Shown here one piece after another: positions 63,682 through 64,000 of a stretch of 64,000 nt of DNA. The position numbers were made by a program, and so were the translations under genes. Every line of letters begins with the position of its first letter. The stretch's first letter is position 1. The stretch spans positions 992,001 to 1,056,000 of the forward strand of contig NZ_LR134356.1 in assembly GCF_900637195.1 (NCBI RefSeq). The letters are read 5' to 3'. The notes beneath the pieces are model-generated. The model was not told where the DNA came from. It saw only the letters and a list, made by a program, of their open reading frames with translations, and searched no databases. The DNA is from Mycolicibacterium aurum. GTDB lineage: Bacteria > Actinomycetota > Actinomycetes > Mycobacteriales > Mycobacteriaceae.

Positions 63682-64000
63682 TCAGTTTTCCTTGTCAGCA
63701 GTGGTGGTGTGGGCGTAAAGATCTCGGAGCAAAGCGATTTCGGCTCCGTGGTGAATCACTTCGCGGTTGATGTGCAGGATCAGGGTGGTCATCGGCTTGT
63801 CGGCGTAAGGCCCTTCCGCGGGTCCGCACGGTTCTGACAGACGCGCATCGTCGAGGCTGCGCACCCCGGCCATCCAGCAGGCGTAAGCGTCGTCGAGTTG
63901 GCGTAGTGCGGTCGCGGCGTCGGCCGCGTAGGGCCAGGACTCGTAGTCGGCGGGCGGACCTCCGAAGTGGGAGTGCGCCCGCACGGCGAGCACCCCGACG
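63682..64000 (-). CDS. DinB-superfamily protein (C-terminal part, cut by window edge)
   Basis: Only the C-terminal 105 or so residues are in the window. The motif HINREVIHHGAEIALLRDLY with its His pair is typical of DinB-type metal sites, and LRQLDDAYACWMAGVRSL fits the preceding helix. The gene must begin beyond 64000; an in-frame GTG at 63993 is not the likely start, since the first helix is missing. It shares a transcript with the DinB gene downstream. Confidence 0.8.
   Translation of the reverse strand, partial: VGVLAVRAHSHFGGPPADYESWPYAADAATALRQLDDAYACWMAGVRSLDDARLSEPCGPAEGPYADKPMTTLILHINREVIHHGAEIALLRDLYAHTTTADKEN

Overview
The window is chromosomal DNA of a mycobacterium, most likely a fast-growing environmental species (Mycolicibacterium-type). 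The signs are high GC, an antigen 85 gene, MMPL transport, mycolic acid methyltransferases, the hadABC dehydratase genes, a PE-PPE-domain hydrolase, a PGRS-like glycine-rich protein, recCBD, and frequent GTG or leaderless-looking starts. From about 34.8 kb to 60.7 kb the gene order follows the region known in M. tuberculosis as recD-recB-recC, echA3, a glyoxalase II-like gene, thrT, metT, rpmG2, hadABC, trpT, secE1-nusG-rplK-rplA, mmaA genes, lipG and an ABC1 kinase. From 0 to 34 kb the window is accessory metabolism.

Layout: 0-5.6 kb holds the start of an antigen 85 gene, a PhyH-type dioxygenase, a secreted PGRS-like protein without a PE domain, a Bcr/CflA-type efflux pump divergent from a MarR regulator with a clear palindromic operator, and an endonuclease/phosphatase-fold protein. 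5.6-10.2 kb holds glycogen phosphorylase and a membrane diguanylate cyclase. 10.1-15.0 kb is a tightly coupled four-gene operon (MMPL transporter, type III polyketide synthase, isoprenylcysteine-methyltransferase-like protein, flavoprotein) whose enzyme set matches the Streptomyces srsABC phenolic-lipid pathway. 15.1-20.4 kb holds an M15 peptidase, a small membrane protein and a complete carbohydrate ABC importer. 20.4-26.7 kb is an organosulfur desulfurisation cluster: three DszC/SfnB-type flavoproteins, SsuD and a DszA/NtaA-type monooxygenase. 26.8-30.9 kb is a trimethylamine catabolic operon (cupin, Tdm-like, Tmm-like) preceded by a candidate GlnR site. 31-34.7 kb holds a large membrane protein with a degenerate kinase domain and three tandem small secreted paralogues; a fourth paralogue is at 62.7 kb.

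The conserved block then carries recCBD, a DUF3060 protein, a ferredoxin-reductase-like flavoprotein, a CorA transporter, echA3, a degenerate DUF2235 protein, a glyoxalase II-like hydrolase, three tRNA genes (Thr, Met, Trp), rpmG, hadABC, secE-nusG-rplK-rplA, a PE-PPE hydrolase with an Asp/Thr tail, two mycolic acid methyltransferases, lipG and an ABC1 kinase. The right end has a DUF2236/MpaB-type oxygenase divergent from a TetR regulator with a near-perfect palindrome between them, and two DinB/mycothiol-type proteins, the last cut by the window edge.

The observations most worth follow-up are the probable trimethylamine operon with a GlnR-like site, the type III PKS lipid operon with its own MMPL exporter, the family of four small secreted proteins, the intergenic palindromic repeat seen after two different genes, and the long inverted repeat downstream of rplA. 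No insertion sequence, phage, CRISPR array or replication origin was seen.
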